From TMED108 sp036166415 (lineage in GTDB: Bacteria > Fidelibacterota > Marinisomatia > Marinisomatales > TCS55), in assembly GCA_036166415.1 (NCBI GenBank), contig JAYZHP010000105.1:1-10610 (forward strand): a stretch of DNA of 10,610 nt, written 5' to 3'. The translations under genes were made by a program, and so were the position numbers. The notes beneath the pieces were generated by a model. The model searched no databases, was not told the DNA's origin, and was given only the letters and a program-made list of their open reading frames with translations. Position 1 is the stretch's first letter, and each line of letters starts with the position of its first letter. This document shows, piece after piece, positions 1 to 7,550 of this stretch.

Positions 1-1
1 T

Positions 2-787
2 TTCCCAATTGGGGCAAAATCATTTTCTCGTGCTATACAAATGGGTGCTGAAATATTTTACCATTTACAATCTATATTGAATCAACAAGGATATTCAACG
101 GCAGTTGGAGATGAGGGGGGCTTTGCGCCAAATCTGAGATCCAATCAAGAGGCTATTGATGTTATCCTGGAAGCTGTTAATAACACTCCATATAAAGTAG
201 GAAAAGAAATTTTTTTAGCACTAGACGTTGCTGCAAGTGAATTATTTACTAATGATAAATATCGCTTGGTTTCTGAGCATAAAAATCTATCAAATGATCA
301 GATGATTGATTATTTATCTAGCTTAGTTAATCAATATCCAATTTTATCGATTGAGGATGGTTTAGATCAAAATGACTGGGTTGGCTGGAAAAAGCTCAAT
401 GCATCAATTGGTGATAAATGTCAAATTGTTGGTGATGATCTAACCGTAACAAATAAAGTGCATCTAGCTAAATCAATTGAACAAAAATCTATGAATGCAA
501 TTTTAATCAAATTAAACCAAATTGGAACAGTAACTGAAGCAATTGAAGCAATTGAACTTGCTAATAAACATAAATTTGGGTCAATTATTTCACATCGCTC
601 CGGAGAAACTGAGGATACAATAATTGCAGATTTTTCTGTATCAATGGGTACTGGACAAATCAAAACAGGTTCTTTGTCTAGAACAGATAGGGTTGCAAAA
701 TATAATCAATTGCTAAGGATTGAAGAGCAATTAGGGGCTAAGGCTATATTTGCAGGTGCAAAAAAATTAGCGATTAAAATAAAATGA
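2..787 (+). CDS. eno: Enolase (phosphopyruvate hydratase), C-terminal part, 5' truncated
   Basis: Glycolytic enzyme interconverting 2-phosphoglycerate and phosphoenolpyruvate in the cytoplasm. The reading frame is open from base 2, before the first ATG at 41, so the gene continues upstream of the window. The 261 visible residues (fragment numbering) match about residues 170-430 of a normal ~430-residue enolase. Visible landmarks are GDEGG with the catalytic Glu at 38, metal ligands Asp75 (ALDVAASE), Glu118 (SIEDG) and Asp145 (GDDLTVTN), catalytic Lys170 (LIKLNQIG), the SHRSGETED loop at 197-205, and substrate-binding Lys221 (GQIKTGSLSRTDR). All key residues of the visible half are intact, so the enzyme should be active. 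Its TGA stop overlaps the ATG of the downstream division gene (ATGA, 784-787). An eno-ftsB/divIC pairing is common in bacteria. Identification is secure; only the N-terminal domain, including the other catalytic Glu, is out of view. Confidence 0.97.
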   Translation, partial: FPIGAKSFSRAIQMGAEIFYHLQSILNQQGYSTAVGDEGGFAPNLRSNQEAIDVILEAVNNTPYKVGKEIFLALDVAASELFTNDKYRLVSEHKNLSNDQMIDYLSSLVNQYPILSIEDGLDQNDWVGWKKLNASIGDKCQIVGDDLTVTNKVHLAKSIEQKSMNAILIKLNQIGTVTEAIEAIELANKHKFGSIISHRSGETEDTIIADFSVSMGTGQIKTGSLSRTDRVAKYNQLLRIEEQLGAKAIFAGAKKLAIKIK

Positions 788-1119
788 GAAGAGGACAAAA
801 AAGAAAGGGTTCTCTTAATAGCAGGGTGAACATTCAAAATAAGGTTATCAAATTAATGTTATTGCTAGGCTTGTTGGTGCTTTTGATTACGTTCTTTTTT
901 GGAGACCACGGATTATATCACCTTTATACTTTAAAATCAGAACGAAAAAGGATTCAAGCAGAAATCGATTATTTACGGAATCAAAGAATTACACTAGAAG
1001 ATGAGAAAACTAGATTGAAGACTGATTATAAGTATATTGAAGAAATGGCTAGAGAAAAGTATCGTATGGCAAAAAAGCGAGAGAAGGTATTTAAGGTTAT
1101 TGAAAAGAAAGAGGACTAA
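784..1119 (+). CDS. Septum formation initiator family protein (DivIC/FtsB-like)
   Basis: Small bitopic inner-membrane protein of the divisome. Family members pair with FtsL through a periplasmic coiled coil and help activate septal peptidoglycan synthesis. The 111 residues show the family architecture: a short basic cytoplasmic N-terminus (MRRGQKRKG), one hydrophobic membrane segment at about 21-39, a charged heptad-like coiled coil at about 48-82, and the conserved C-terminal patch around 84-105 (YIEEMAREKYRMAKK...KVFKV). The family is usually about 90-120 residues long. The gene overlaps the end of eno by 4 bases, implying translational coupling, and no Shine-Dalgarno sequence is evident before the ATG. 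Its TAA stop overlaps the stop of the convergent rhomboid gene. Sequence alone does not separate ftsB from divIC naming, so no symbol is given. The family call is confident; the divisome role is inferred from the family. Confidence 0.88.
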   Translation: MRRGQKRKGSLNSRVNIQNKVIKLMLLLGLLVLLITFFFGDHGLYHLYTLKSERKRIQAEIDYLRNQRITLEDEKTRLKTDYKYIEEMAREKYRMAKKREKVFKVIEKKED

Positions 1120-1931
1120 TCTTTTTTTACATCTTTACCTAATCGCTTACTATATGTATACAGCTGATCTTTTTCATCATCATTAAGGGAATCAAACCCA
1201 TCGCTACTAACCTTATCTAGAAGCTGGTCAACTTTTTTTTGTAAACTAATAATATTAGCTTTTCGTCTTTCAGATTTTCTATCCCTAGTCTCTGCAATCT
1301 TATAGTTTAAATACATTGTTGCTCTATATTTTAGATTAGGAAATCTAAGATAGACAAACCCAATGATCATTCCAGATAGATGTGTAAGGTGACTGATATT
1401 TGATCCTGAAGTATCAATTGATGATGCAAATGCCATGACTGCAAGAATAATTACAAAATATTTGACTTTAATCGGAAATAAAAAATATATCAATACTTTT
1501 CTATTTGGGAACATTAATCCATAAGCTAATAATATTCCATAAATAGCACCACTTGCTCCAATAAGTATGCTATAATTATTACCATAATTGAATAATAACC
1601 ATATAATCCCTGATCCAATTCCAGTAATAAGATAATATTGTAAAAATTTTCTACTTCCCCATATTGATTCCATTTCAGTCCCAAACATCCACAAAACAAA
1701 CATGTTCATGAAAATATGGAAAAAATCTCCATGTACAAACATATATGTAATTGGTTGCCATAATTTTGGACTAGATGACAGCCCTAAGCTTAGTAGATCA
1801 AACTGATTGACCATAAAATATCTAAGTAGGAATAAAACAGCATTTATTGAGATCAGGGCTTTAATCACATCGGTAAATCGTTGCGACTTAATAGGGTAGT
1901 TACTATGCTCAGATTGAAATTGATATCTCAT
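1116..1931 (-). CDS. Rhomboid family intramembrane serine protease
   Basis: Polytopic membrane protease that cleaves transmembrane helices of other membrane proteins; its substrate cannot be predicted. The 271 residues contain the diagnostic motifs in order: HGDFFHIFMNMFVLWMFG (67-84) including the HxxxN oxyanion element, GASGAIYG with the catalytic Ser at 127, and SHLTHLSGMIIG with the probable catalytic His at 184 (a second His lies at 181). About six membrane segments are apparent between residues 25 and 195. After them comes a basic linker (about 205-230), then a soluble tail at about 234-268 with a LLDKVSSDGFDSLNDDEK pattern. This resembles the small acidic C-terminal domain found on many Bacteroidota-type rhomboids. 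It is the last gene of a probable proS-recO-rhomboid operon, 26 bases after recO. No Shine-Dalgarno sequence precedes the ATG; the leader is AT-rich. The active-site dyad is intact. Confidence 0.93.
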   Translation of the reverse strand: MRYQFQSEHSNYPIKSQRFTDVIKALISINAVLFLLRYFMVNQFDLLSLGLSSSPKLWQPITYMFVHGDFFHIFMNMFVLWMFGTEMESIWGSRKFLQYYLITGIGSGIIWLLFNYGNNYSILIGASGAIYGILLAYGLMFPNRKVLIYFLFPIKVKYFVIILAVMAFASSIDTSGSNISHLTHLSGMIIGFVYLRFPNLKYRATMYLNYKIAETRDRKSERRKANIISLQKKVDQLLDKVSSDGFDSLNDDEKDQLYTYSKRLGKDVKKD

Positions 1932-1957
1932 GATTCAAAATATAATAATATTTTATA

Positions 1958-2644
1958 TTAATTCATTGTTTCTTTAATAAACTGCAATGATTTTAATTGA
2001 CCTAAACCGTCAAAATGTATTTGGAGACATGTGTTTAAATAACTGGAAATAATATTTCTATCTTTTGAGGAAAGAATAATATTTTTCTCAATTCCAGAAT
2101 CACTGTTCTCAAAACAATCAAAGACTTCTTTTGAATTTGAAGATTTATATGGATTTGGAAGTGGGGTGTTGTCTACATCTGTTTGCGTAAAGTCTGGTTT
2201 AAATCCTAGTTTATTTAAAATCTGATATTGATAATACCAAAATGTTAGATTGTCATTTCCTGTATTATTTTCTATAGATAAAAGCGCTTTAAATAATTCA
2301 TCATAGAGACTTTCATGGGGATCATTCTCACTTAAACATCTTTCCGTCAATTCCATTAATGCCATGCAATATGATATTTTTTTAAAATCTTGTGTAATAT
2401 TTTTCCATGTATTTATAAAGCTTGATTTTGAAATAGTCTGCAGATTTTTTGTGGGTTTATAATAATAAACTATGTCCAAACAGTTTGCTGGCTGAAAATG
2501 TGAGCTTCTAGGTGATTTTTTTCTTCTAGCGCCATGGACAATAAAACTAAGTTTTCCTCTATTTTTTACAAAACATTTCGCAATTATACTGCTTTCGCCA
2601 TAAGGAAATCTTTTGAGAACAATGGCATTAGAATTACTGATCAT
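1958..2644 (-). CDS. recO: DNA repair protein RecO
   Basis: Recombination mediator of the RecFOR pathway. It binds SSB-coated single-stranded DNA, anneals strands and helps load RecA at gaps. The 228 residues begin with the typical RecO oligonucleotide-binding fold (about 1-80): an AIVLKRFPYGESSIIAKCF opening, a GKLSFIVHGARRKKSP segment and a later LQTISKSS strand. This is followed by a helical C-terminal domain with a YCMALMELTERCL helix and a QILNKLGFKPDF segment. Many RecO proteins carry a four-cysteine zinc motif right after that LGFKP segment. Here the region from about 150 to 180 has only one cysteine (177), so the zinc site is absent, as it is in E. coli RecO. The gene starts 10 bases after the proS stop and is followed 26 bases later by the rhomboid gene, so it is probably translated from a shared mRNA. 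The leader lacks a Shine-Dalgarno sequence. Confidence 0.92.
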   Translation of the reverse strand: MISNSNAIVLKRFPYGESSIIAKCFVKNRGKLSFIVHGARRKKSPRSSHFQPANCLDIVYYYKPTKNLQTISKSSFINTWKNITQDFKKISYCMALMELTERCLSENDPHESLYDELFKALLSIENNTGNDNLTFWYYQYQILNKLGFKPDFTQTDVDNTPLPNPYKSSNSKEVFDCFENSDSGIEKNIILSSKDRNIISSYLNTCLQIHFDGLGQLKSLQFIKETMN

Positions 2645-2654
2645 TTTGTTTTAA

Positions 2655-4124
2655 TCAATAGGCTTTTGCAAAAATCACTTCATGCTTGGCTGGTTTTCCT
2701 GAATATATACATAGAAGGTCTTTAGGGTTTTCATTAACAGGTATAACGCGGATCGTTGCTTTTGTTTCATCTTTAATAGCCTGCTCAGTCTTTGCATCGC
2801 CATCCCAACCGCACTTAATAAAACCGCTATTTTTTTTGATTAAATCTTTAAATTCATCGTAACTGGTGACCGAATAAGTATTGTCGTCTCTGAATTTTAA
2901 CGCCTGACTGAATAAAGCTTGCTGAATTTGGTCAAGCAAGATTGGAACCTGTGTAACTAATTCATTTTTATTTAGCTGCTGCTTTTCTCCATTATCTCTT
3001 CGGGCAACCATTGTGCTATTTTTTTCTATATCACGCAGTCCAATCTCAAGCCTTAGCGGCGCTCCCTTCATTTCCCATTCATTAAATTTGTAGCCAGGGC
3101 TTTCTTTTCTCCAATCTTCATGAATTCTGATTTGATTTGCTTTTAGCTCACTTAGAATTGGATCGATGTATTCTTTAATTATTTTTATTTCATCATCGTT
3201 TTTAAATATTGGTATAACAACTACCTGGTAAGGGGCTATATTAGGTGGAAGTCTTAATCCTTTTTCATCTCCATGAGCCATGATTACTCCCCCAACCAGC
3301 CTCGTGCTTACTCCCCAACTTGTAGCATAAACAAATTCATCTTTGTTATCTTTTGATTGAAAGGTAACGCCAAATGCTTTGGCAAAATTTTGACCTAGAT
3401 TATGCGATGTGCCTGCTTGCAGTGCTCGTTTGTCTTTCATCATTGCTTCGATACAATAAGTATAATCAGCTCCTGCAAATTTTTCAGATTCGGATTTGAG
3501 CCCAGTATGAACGGGAATAGCTAGGTAATCTTCAGCGAGCTTACGATAAAGCTCAAGTATTAATAATGTTTCTTTCTCAGCTTCCTCAGAAGACGCATGC
3601 GCAGTATGGCCTTCTTGCCATAAAAATTCCGTAGTTCTGAGAAAAAGCCTTGTTCTCATTTCCCAGCGTACTACATTGGCCCACTGATTGATTAATAAAG
3701 GTAAATCTCTATAAGACTGGATCCACTTTTTATACATTGACCAAATCACTGTTTCTGAAGTAGGTCTAACAATTACCTCTTCTTCCAGTCTAGAATCTGG
3801 ATCAACGATGATTCCTTTATCTTTATCGGATTTTAATCGCGTATGGGTAACAACTGCACATTCTTTTGCAAAACCTTCTATATGATCTGCTTCTTTTGCT
3901 AAAAAAGATTTGGGAATAAATAATGGGAAGTATGCATTGACATGGCCAGTTTCTTTAATCATCTGATCAAACGAATCTTTAATTAATTCCCATAGGGCAA
4001 ACCCGTACGGTTTAATAACCATCGTTCCTTTTACAGGTCCGTAATCTGCTAATCCGGCCTTTACTACAACATCTGTATACCATGCTGCATAATCTTTGGT
4101 TTGTGATGTGATACCTTTTGACAT
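2655..4124 (-). CDS. proS: Prolyl-tRNA synthetase, archaeal/eukaryal-type (ProS type 3)
   Basis: Class IIa aminoacyl-tRNA synthetase that charges tRNA-Pro. The length of 489 residues and absence of the ~180-residue bacterial editing insertion place it in the archaeal/eukaryal-like ProRS group, found patchily in bacteria. Catalytic-core landmarks are RPTSET (120-125), motif 2 around 153-176 (RWEMRTRLFLRTTEFLWQEG) and motif 3 around 279-291 (GVIMAHGDEKGLR). The HGTP anticodon-binding domain follows at about 298-400. A C-terminal domain (about 415-489) ends in AKAY; the terminal tyrosine is a hallmark of this type. Only Cys438 and Cys472 remain in that domain, so the zinc site may be incomplete. 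I chose the ATG at 4124: the alternative at 4178 adds 18 residues (MEPQLYAG...) with no counterpart in the family and uses up the divergent promoter region. First gene of a probable operon with recO and the rhomboid gene. Confidence 0.95.
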   Translation of the reverse strand: MSKGITSQTKDYAAWYTDVVVKAGLADYGPVKGTMVIKPYGFALWELIKDSFDQMIKETGHVNAYFPLFIPKSFLAKEADHIEGFAKECAVVTHTRLKSDKDKGIIVDPDSRLEEEVIVRPTSETVIWSMYKKWIQSYRDLPLLINQWANVVRWEMRTRLFLRTTEFLWQEGHTAHASSEEAEKETLLILELYRKLAEDYLAIPVHTGLKSESEKFAGADYTYCIEAMMKDKRALQAGTSHNLGQNFAKAFGVTFQSKDNKDEFVYATSWGVSTRLVGGVIMAHGDEKGLRLPPNIAPYQVVVIPIFKNDDEIKIIKEYIDPILSELKANQIRIHEDWRKESPGYKFNEWEMKGAPLRLEIGLRDIEKNSTMVARRDNGEKQQLNKNELVTQVPILLDQIQQALFSQALKFRDDNTYSVTSYDEFKDLIKKNSGFIKCGWDGDAKTEQAIKDETKATIRVIPVNENPKDLLCIYSGKPAKHEVIFAKAY

Positions 4125-4220
4125 AATTATATTATTATAAATATATATGAAATTACCGGCATATAGCTGGGGTTCCAATCAAATTTGTAATTTGAATTAG
4201 TATTAATGAATTTATTGCTT

Positions 4221-4226
4221 TATAAT
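4221..4226 (+). promoter_or_regulatory. Putative -10 element for the amidohydrolase operon, in the divergent intergenic region
   Basis: The 136 bases between proS (minus) and the amidohydrolase gene (plus) are the only sizeable non-coding stretch, so promoters for both directions should lie here. On the plus strand a perfect TATAAT lies at 4221-4226, 34 bases before the ATG. The best -35 at normal spacing is poor (TTAGTA at 4197-4202, 18-base spacer), so this is a suggestion only. On the minus strand the region upstream of proS is AT-rich with several TATA-like hexamers but no convincing -35/-10 pair. I see no riboswitch or strong terminator in this region. Confidence 0.35.
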
Positions 4227-4247
4227 AAACATATTCTTGTAAGATTT

Positions 4248-4253
4248 AAGGGA
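4248..4253 (+). promoter_or_regulatory. Ribosome binding site of the amidohydrolase gene
   Basis: AAGGGA lies 7 bases before the ATG at 4261 and supports that start. It contrasts with the minus-strand genes, whose leaders show no Shine-Dalgarno-like sequence. Confidence 0.6.
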
Positions 4254-4260
4254 AGTTTAT

Positions 4261-5952
4261 ATGAAAGTTAAATTAATACTAGCGCTCATTATGCTTTTTA
4301 CTGTTAGCTGTGAAGCCGAAAAGGCTGATATGATAATTCATAATGGCACAATTTATACAATGAATGATTTTATGCCTACCGCTGAGGCTGTAGCTGTAAT
4401 AAATGGTAAGGTAGCTGCATTGGGAAAATATAAGGATTTGGATTATTTGATTGGTCCAAAAACTAAAATAATTAATTTAAATGGCGCAATGATGACACCT
4501 GGATTAATTGAGGGTCATGGTCATTTTTATGGACTTGGTCTTGCAAAAATGCAATTAGATCTTTCAACTGCAAGCAGCTACGATGAATTAGTCAATATGG
4601 TTTCTGATGCGGTAGATCAATCATCACCAGGACAATGGATATTGGGTAGGGGCTGGCATCAGAGCAAATGGAGCGACAGCAAGGAAAATTTTATCAAAGG
4701 GTTTCAAACGCATGATAGTCTTTCTGAAATATCTCCAAATAATCCTGTATGGTTGAAACATGCAAGTGGACACGCTGGGTTTGCAAATCAAAAAGCGATG
4801 GATATTGCTGGAGTTAGTTCTGAGACTGAGTTTGGATTTGGAGGCGAAATAATTAAGGATCTATCAGGAAATCCAACTGGAGTGTTTAATGAAAGAGCTC
4901 AAGGATTAATCAATAAATATGTTGATAGTAATTTAGATGAAAATTCTGATCTAAGAGCAATCGAGCTAGCAGTCAAAGCTTGTTTGGAAAATGGCATAAC
5001 ATCATTTCATGATGCCGGTACTGGAAACAAAACAATTACAACTCTTAGAGAGGCAATTGCCAATAATTTATTAAGGGTGCGTATTTATGCTATGCTTACA
5101 AGTGGTGATACATTATTACTAAATCAATGGTATAAAAAAGGCCCTGAAATTGGAACAGGAAATGATTTTCTTACTATCCGCTCAATCAAACTTAATGCAG
5201 ATGGCGCTTTAGGTTCTAGGGGGGCATGGTTACTTAATGAATATGCTGATAGGCCGGGGCACTATGGAATGGCTACCCAATCAATGGACTATGTATATAC
5301 TGTTGCCAAAAAAGGAATCCGAAGCGGGTTTCAGGTCAATTCTCATGCCATTGGAGATCGCGCTAATAGAGAAATATTAAATCAATATGAAAAAGTATTT
5401 AATGAATTTCCTGAAATGGCAAAAGATCATCGATGGAGAATTGAACACGCACAACATATTGACCCTGCTGATATTCCTAGATTTGGTAGGTTAAAAGTTA
5501 TTCCATCCATACAGGGAATACATATGTCTTCTGATAGACCATGGGCTATTAATAGATTAGGCCAAAAACGCATTGTCGAGAGTGCTTATGTTTGGAGGAG
5601 TCTAATTAATCATGGGGCAATCTTGATTAACGGATCTGATGTACCTGTAGAGCCAATAGACCCTATTGCTTCATTTTATGCTAGCACCACAAGAAAGACC
5701 TTGAAAGGCTTGCCTGATTCCGGGTATGAGCCTGAGCAAAAAATGACAAGAATAGAGGCCTTAAAAAGCTATACAATTAATGCTGCATACGGAGCCTTTG
5801 AAGAAAAATTAAAAGGATCTATTGAAATAGGGAAATATGCTGATTTCGCAGTTTTTTCTCAAAATCTTGTTACTATTCCCGATGAAAAGATTTTAAATAC
5901 AAAAGTATTGTACACTATCGTTAATGGCAACATTGAATACCAAGCAAATTGA
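4261..5952 (+). CDS. YtcJ-like amidohydrolase family lipoprotein
   Basis: Metal-dependent hydrolase of the amidohydrolase superfamily, YtcJ-like branch; the physiological substrate is unknown and family members act on varied amide or cyclic bonds. The 563 residues begin with a lipoprotein signal peptide: Lys2/Lys4, a hydrophobic core, then TVSC with the lipidated Cys at 17, so the enzyme is probably membrane-anchored outside the cytoplasm. A small beta domain (about 23-80) precedes the TIM barrel. Probable metal-site residues are His86 and His88 (GHGHF), Lys310 (IKLNADGALGSRGA, candidate carbamylated lysine), His362 (NSHAIGDRANR), His396 (RIEHAQH) and Asp460 (GSDVPVEP). The C-terminal part (about 495-563) returns to the beta domain with KGSIEIGKYADFAVF. 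All expected motifs are present and the length is normal for the group. The gene is first after the divergent region and overlaps the next gene by 4 bases. The family is sure; the function is not. Confidence 0.9.
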   Translation: MKVKLILALIMLFTVSCEAEKADMIIHNGTIYTMNDFMPTAEAVAVINGKVAALGKYKDLDYLIGPKTKIINLNGAMMTPGLIEGHGHFYGLGLAKMQLDLSTASSYDELVNMVSDAVDQSSPGQWILGRGWHQSKWSDSKENFIKGFQTHDSLSEISPNNPVWLKHASGHAGFANQKAMDIAGVSSETEFGFGGEIIKDLSGNPTGVFNERAQGLINKYVDSNLDENSDLRAIELAVKACLENGITSFHDAGTGNKTITTLREAIANNLLRVRIYAMLTSGDTLLLNQWYKKGPEIGTGNDFLTIRSIKLNADGALGSRGAWLLNEYADRPGHYGMATQSMDYVYTVAKKGIRSGFQVNSHAIGDRANREILNQYEKVFNEFPEMAKDHRWRIEHAQHIDPADIPRFGRLKVIPSIQGIHMSSDRPWAINRLGQKRIVESAYVWRSLINHGAILINGSDVPVEPIDPIASFYASTTRKTLKGLPDSGYEPEQKMTRIEALKSYTINAAYGAFEEKLKGSIEIGKYADFAVFSQNLVTIPDEKILNTKVLYTIVNGNIEYQAN

Positions 5953-6680
5953 TTAGTAATAATTCATTTAAAAAAATAAAATCCTTACAACAAAAAAAGT
6001 TCCGCCAAGAACACAAAAAGATTTTGGTGGAAGGTATAAGATCTGTTGAATCAATAATTGGTGATGGTGCCATCATCGATATCGCATTATATACCAAGGA
6101 ATTCAAATCAAAAAATGTCAATTTTATAAGTAAAATCAATAAAGGTTTATTGAATGAGATAACTGAAAAAGAGATGAATCAATTATCTAATTCAACTGCT
6201 CCTCCAGGAATTTTAGTGGTAGCAAAATTTCCTGAATACAAAAGGTTTGATACAAATAGAAACGCCATTCTTCTTGATAAAATTTCTGATCCAGGAAATA
6301 TGGGAACCATAATAAGAACCGCGGCATGGTTCGGCGTAGACCAAATAATCCTAACCAAAGGGTGTATAGATCCATTCAATCCAAAAGTAGTTGCATCGGC
6401 AATGGGAAGCCATTTTCAACTAAGTTTCTTGGGTCAAGAACAATTGGATCTAATTAATAATTTTCATTGGATTGGTGCTAGCGCTGAAGGAAAACCGCTA
6501 GATCAATTAAAAAACCTAAATCAAAGATGGGTGCTTGTTATGGGTAGCGAAGCGCATGGCATTGATATTAAAATAAAATCAAAATTAGATAATATATATT
6601 CAATCCCTAGGATTGGTAAGGGTGAATCGCTAAATGTTGGCGTTGCAATGGGTATTTTTTTAAGCAAATTAGCGGGATAA
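5949..6680 (+). CDS. TrmH/SpoU-family RNA 2'-O-ribose methyltransferase
   Basis: SAM-dependent methyltransferase with a trefoil-knot (SPOUT) fold that methylates a ribose 2'-hydroxyl in rRNA or tRNA; the target base cannot be told from sequence. The 243 residues begin with a SpoU substrate-binding domain (FKKIKSLQQKKFRQEHKKI, then LVEGIRSVESI; TAPPGILVV at 83-91). The knot domain follows with motif 1 at 110-129 (DKISDPGNMGTIIRTAAWFG, with Asn117 and Arg123), motif 2 at 196-204 (LVMGSEAHG) and motif 3 at 219-233 (IPRIGKGESLNVGVA). The start is a TTG at 5949, chosen because it is the only start that keeps the N-terminal domain complete. The TTG overlaps the amidohydrolase TGA as TTGA, which implies translation by coupling; no Shine-Dalgarno sequence is seen. 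Functional linkage to the amidohydrolase is not obvious. Confidence 0.9.
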   Translation: MISNNSFKKIKSLQQKKFRQEHKKILVEGIRSVESIIGDGAIIDIALYTKEFKSKNVNFISKINKGLLNEITEKEMNQLSNSTAPPGILVVAKFPEYKRFDTNRNAILLDKISDPGNMGTIIRTAAWFGVDQIILTKGCIDPFNPKVVASAMGSHFQLSFLGQEQLDLINNFHWIGASAEGKPLDQLKNLNQRWVLVMGSEAHGIDIKIKSKLDNIYSIPRIGKGESLNVGVAMGIFLSKLAG

Positions 6681-6743
6681 TTGCTTTGTTTCACCATTGG
6701 TAAATAAAGTGGTAATTTATAGTATTATGGATAAAGTTGATTT

Positions 6744-6747
6744 GGAG
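6744..6747 (+). promoter_or_regulatory. Ribosome binding site favouring the ATG at 6752
   Basis: GGAG lies 4 bases before the ATG at 6752. This supports the ATG over the in-frame TTG at 6737 for the CPBP-family gene. The spacing is somewhat short. Confidence 0.4.
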
Positions 6748-6751
6748 CCCT

Positions 6752-7549
6752 ATGAGCCGAGTATTGACAGTACGGCTTGCTTTTGGAATCGTTATTTTAT
6801 CGTTTCTCTGCTCTCTATTTATCGCTGCGATATTTAGTGCCCTAGACCCGTCTATCCTTTCCGGATCCAATCTTGGAATACTTTCTTATATTGCATTGTT
6901 TCTGGCGCAAATTTTTCTCGTTGCACCAAGCGCTTTGTTCTTAGTAAAAAATGGATTTAATCTTTCTGATAATTTCCGGCTCAATAAAATTTCAAAACAA
7001 ATGGTGTTGCTATCATTAATTTTATCCTTTGGAGCCGTATTGCTTTCTAGTGAAATGAATATTTTAATTGATATAGTCTTTCCTATTCCACAATCTTTTT
7101 TGAATCTAGATGCTTTGCTTGCCCCTGGAAACCCTATATCATTCATACTAGTAATTCTGACTGTTGTCATTATTGCACCCATTGGTGAGGAAATGGTTTT
7201 TAGGGGGTTTTTGCAAAGATATTTGGAAGATGCTTGGCAAGACGTCACCCGTGCAATATTGATTTCTAGTTTGTTTTTTGCGGCAATACATTTTAATCCA
7301 TATTGGGCTATTCAAATTTATTTTATGGGGCTCCTATTGGGATATTTATCCTGGCTTACAAAATCTATTTTCCCTTCTATAATAATGCATATGGCAATTA
7401 ATGGAACGTCGATGTTATTCATATTCCTTGGTGATAATGCAGAAAGCGCACTACTATGGAAAGGTCATATCAACCCGTTGCTGTTAATGATCGGGGCATA
7501 TGCATTTTGGTTCAGTCTAAAACATATGCCATATGAAAGTAGGACTTAG
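6752..7549 (+). CDS. CPBP-family intramembrane metalloprotease (Abi/CAAX-like)
   Basis: Polytopic membrane protein of the CPBP (CAAX protease and bacteriocin-processing, Abi) family. Characterised members cleave C-terminally prenylated proteins or provide bacteriocin immunity; the bacterial substrate here is unknown. The 265 residues are strongly hydrophobic, with about seven to eight membrane segments. They carry the family triad in order: EEMVFRG with Glu146, Glu147 and Arg151; FFAAIHF with His180; and HMAIN with His213 and Asn217. The proposed active-site residues are therefore intact. I chose the ATG at 6752 because it has a nearby GGAG and a clean membrane-protein N-terminus (MSRVLTVRLAFGIVIL); an in-frame TTG at 6737 would add five residues. 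A 71-base gap separates it from the methyltransferase gene and may hold a weak promoter (for example TATAGT at 6718-6723). Its stop is immediately followed by mgtE. Confidence 0.88.
   Translation: MSRVLTVRLAFGIVILSFLCSLFIAAIFSALDPSILSGSNLGILSYIALFLAQIFLVAPSALFLVKNGFNLSDNFRLNKISKQMVLLSLILSFGAVLLSSEMNILIDIVFPIPQSFLNLDALLAPGNPISFILVILTVVIIAPIGEEMVFRGFLQRYLEDAWQDVTRAILISSLFFAAIHFNPYWAIQIYFMGLLLGYLSWLTKSIFPSIIMHMAINGTSMLFIFLGDNAESALLWKGHINPLLLMIGAYAFWFSLKHMPYESRT
7541..7544 (+). promoter_or_regulatory. Ribosome binding site deciding the mgtE start
   Basis: AGGA lies 6 bases before the ATG at 7551, at good spacing. It favours that start over the in-frame ATG at 7533, which lies inside the preceding gene and has no such signal. 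Confidence 0.55.
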
Positions 7550-7550
7550 A

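Noticed and set aside
536..556. Short tandem repeat GAAGCAATT in eno
   Set aside because: It encodes a conserved helix of enolase (TEAIEAIEL) and is explained by the protein sequence.
4155..4170. Small inverted repeat (CCGGC-ATATA-GCTGG) in the divergent region
   Set aside because: Only 5 base pairs including a G-U pair and no following T-run. It is too weak to call a terminator or operator.
4125..4178. Upstream in-frame ATG at 4178 adding 18 residues to ProRS
   Set aside because: The extension is Asn/Tyr/Ile-rich with no family counterpart, and the ATG at 4124 gives the normal N-terminus. The stretch is better read as the divergent promoter region.
6727..6840. Short reading frame beginning ATGGATAAAG just before the CPBP-family gene
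   Set aside because: About 35 codons in another frame, mostly overlapping the CPBP-family gene, with no Shine-Dalgarno sequence or recognisable product.
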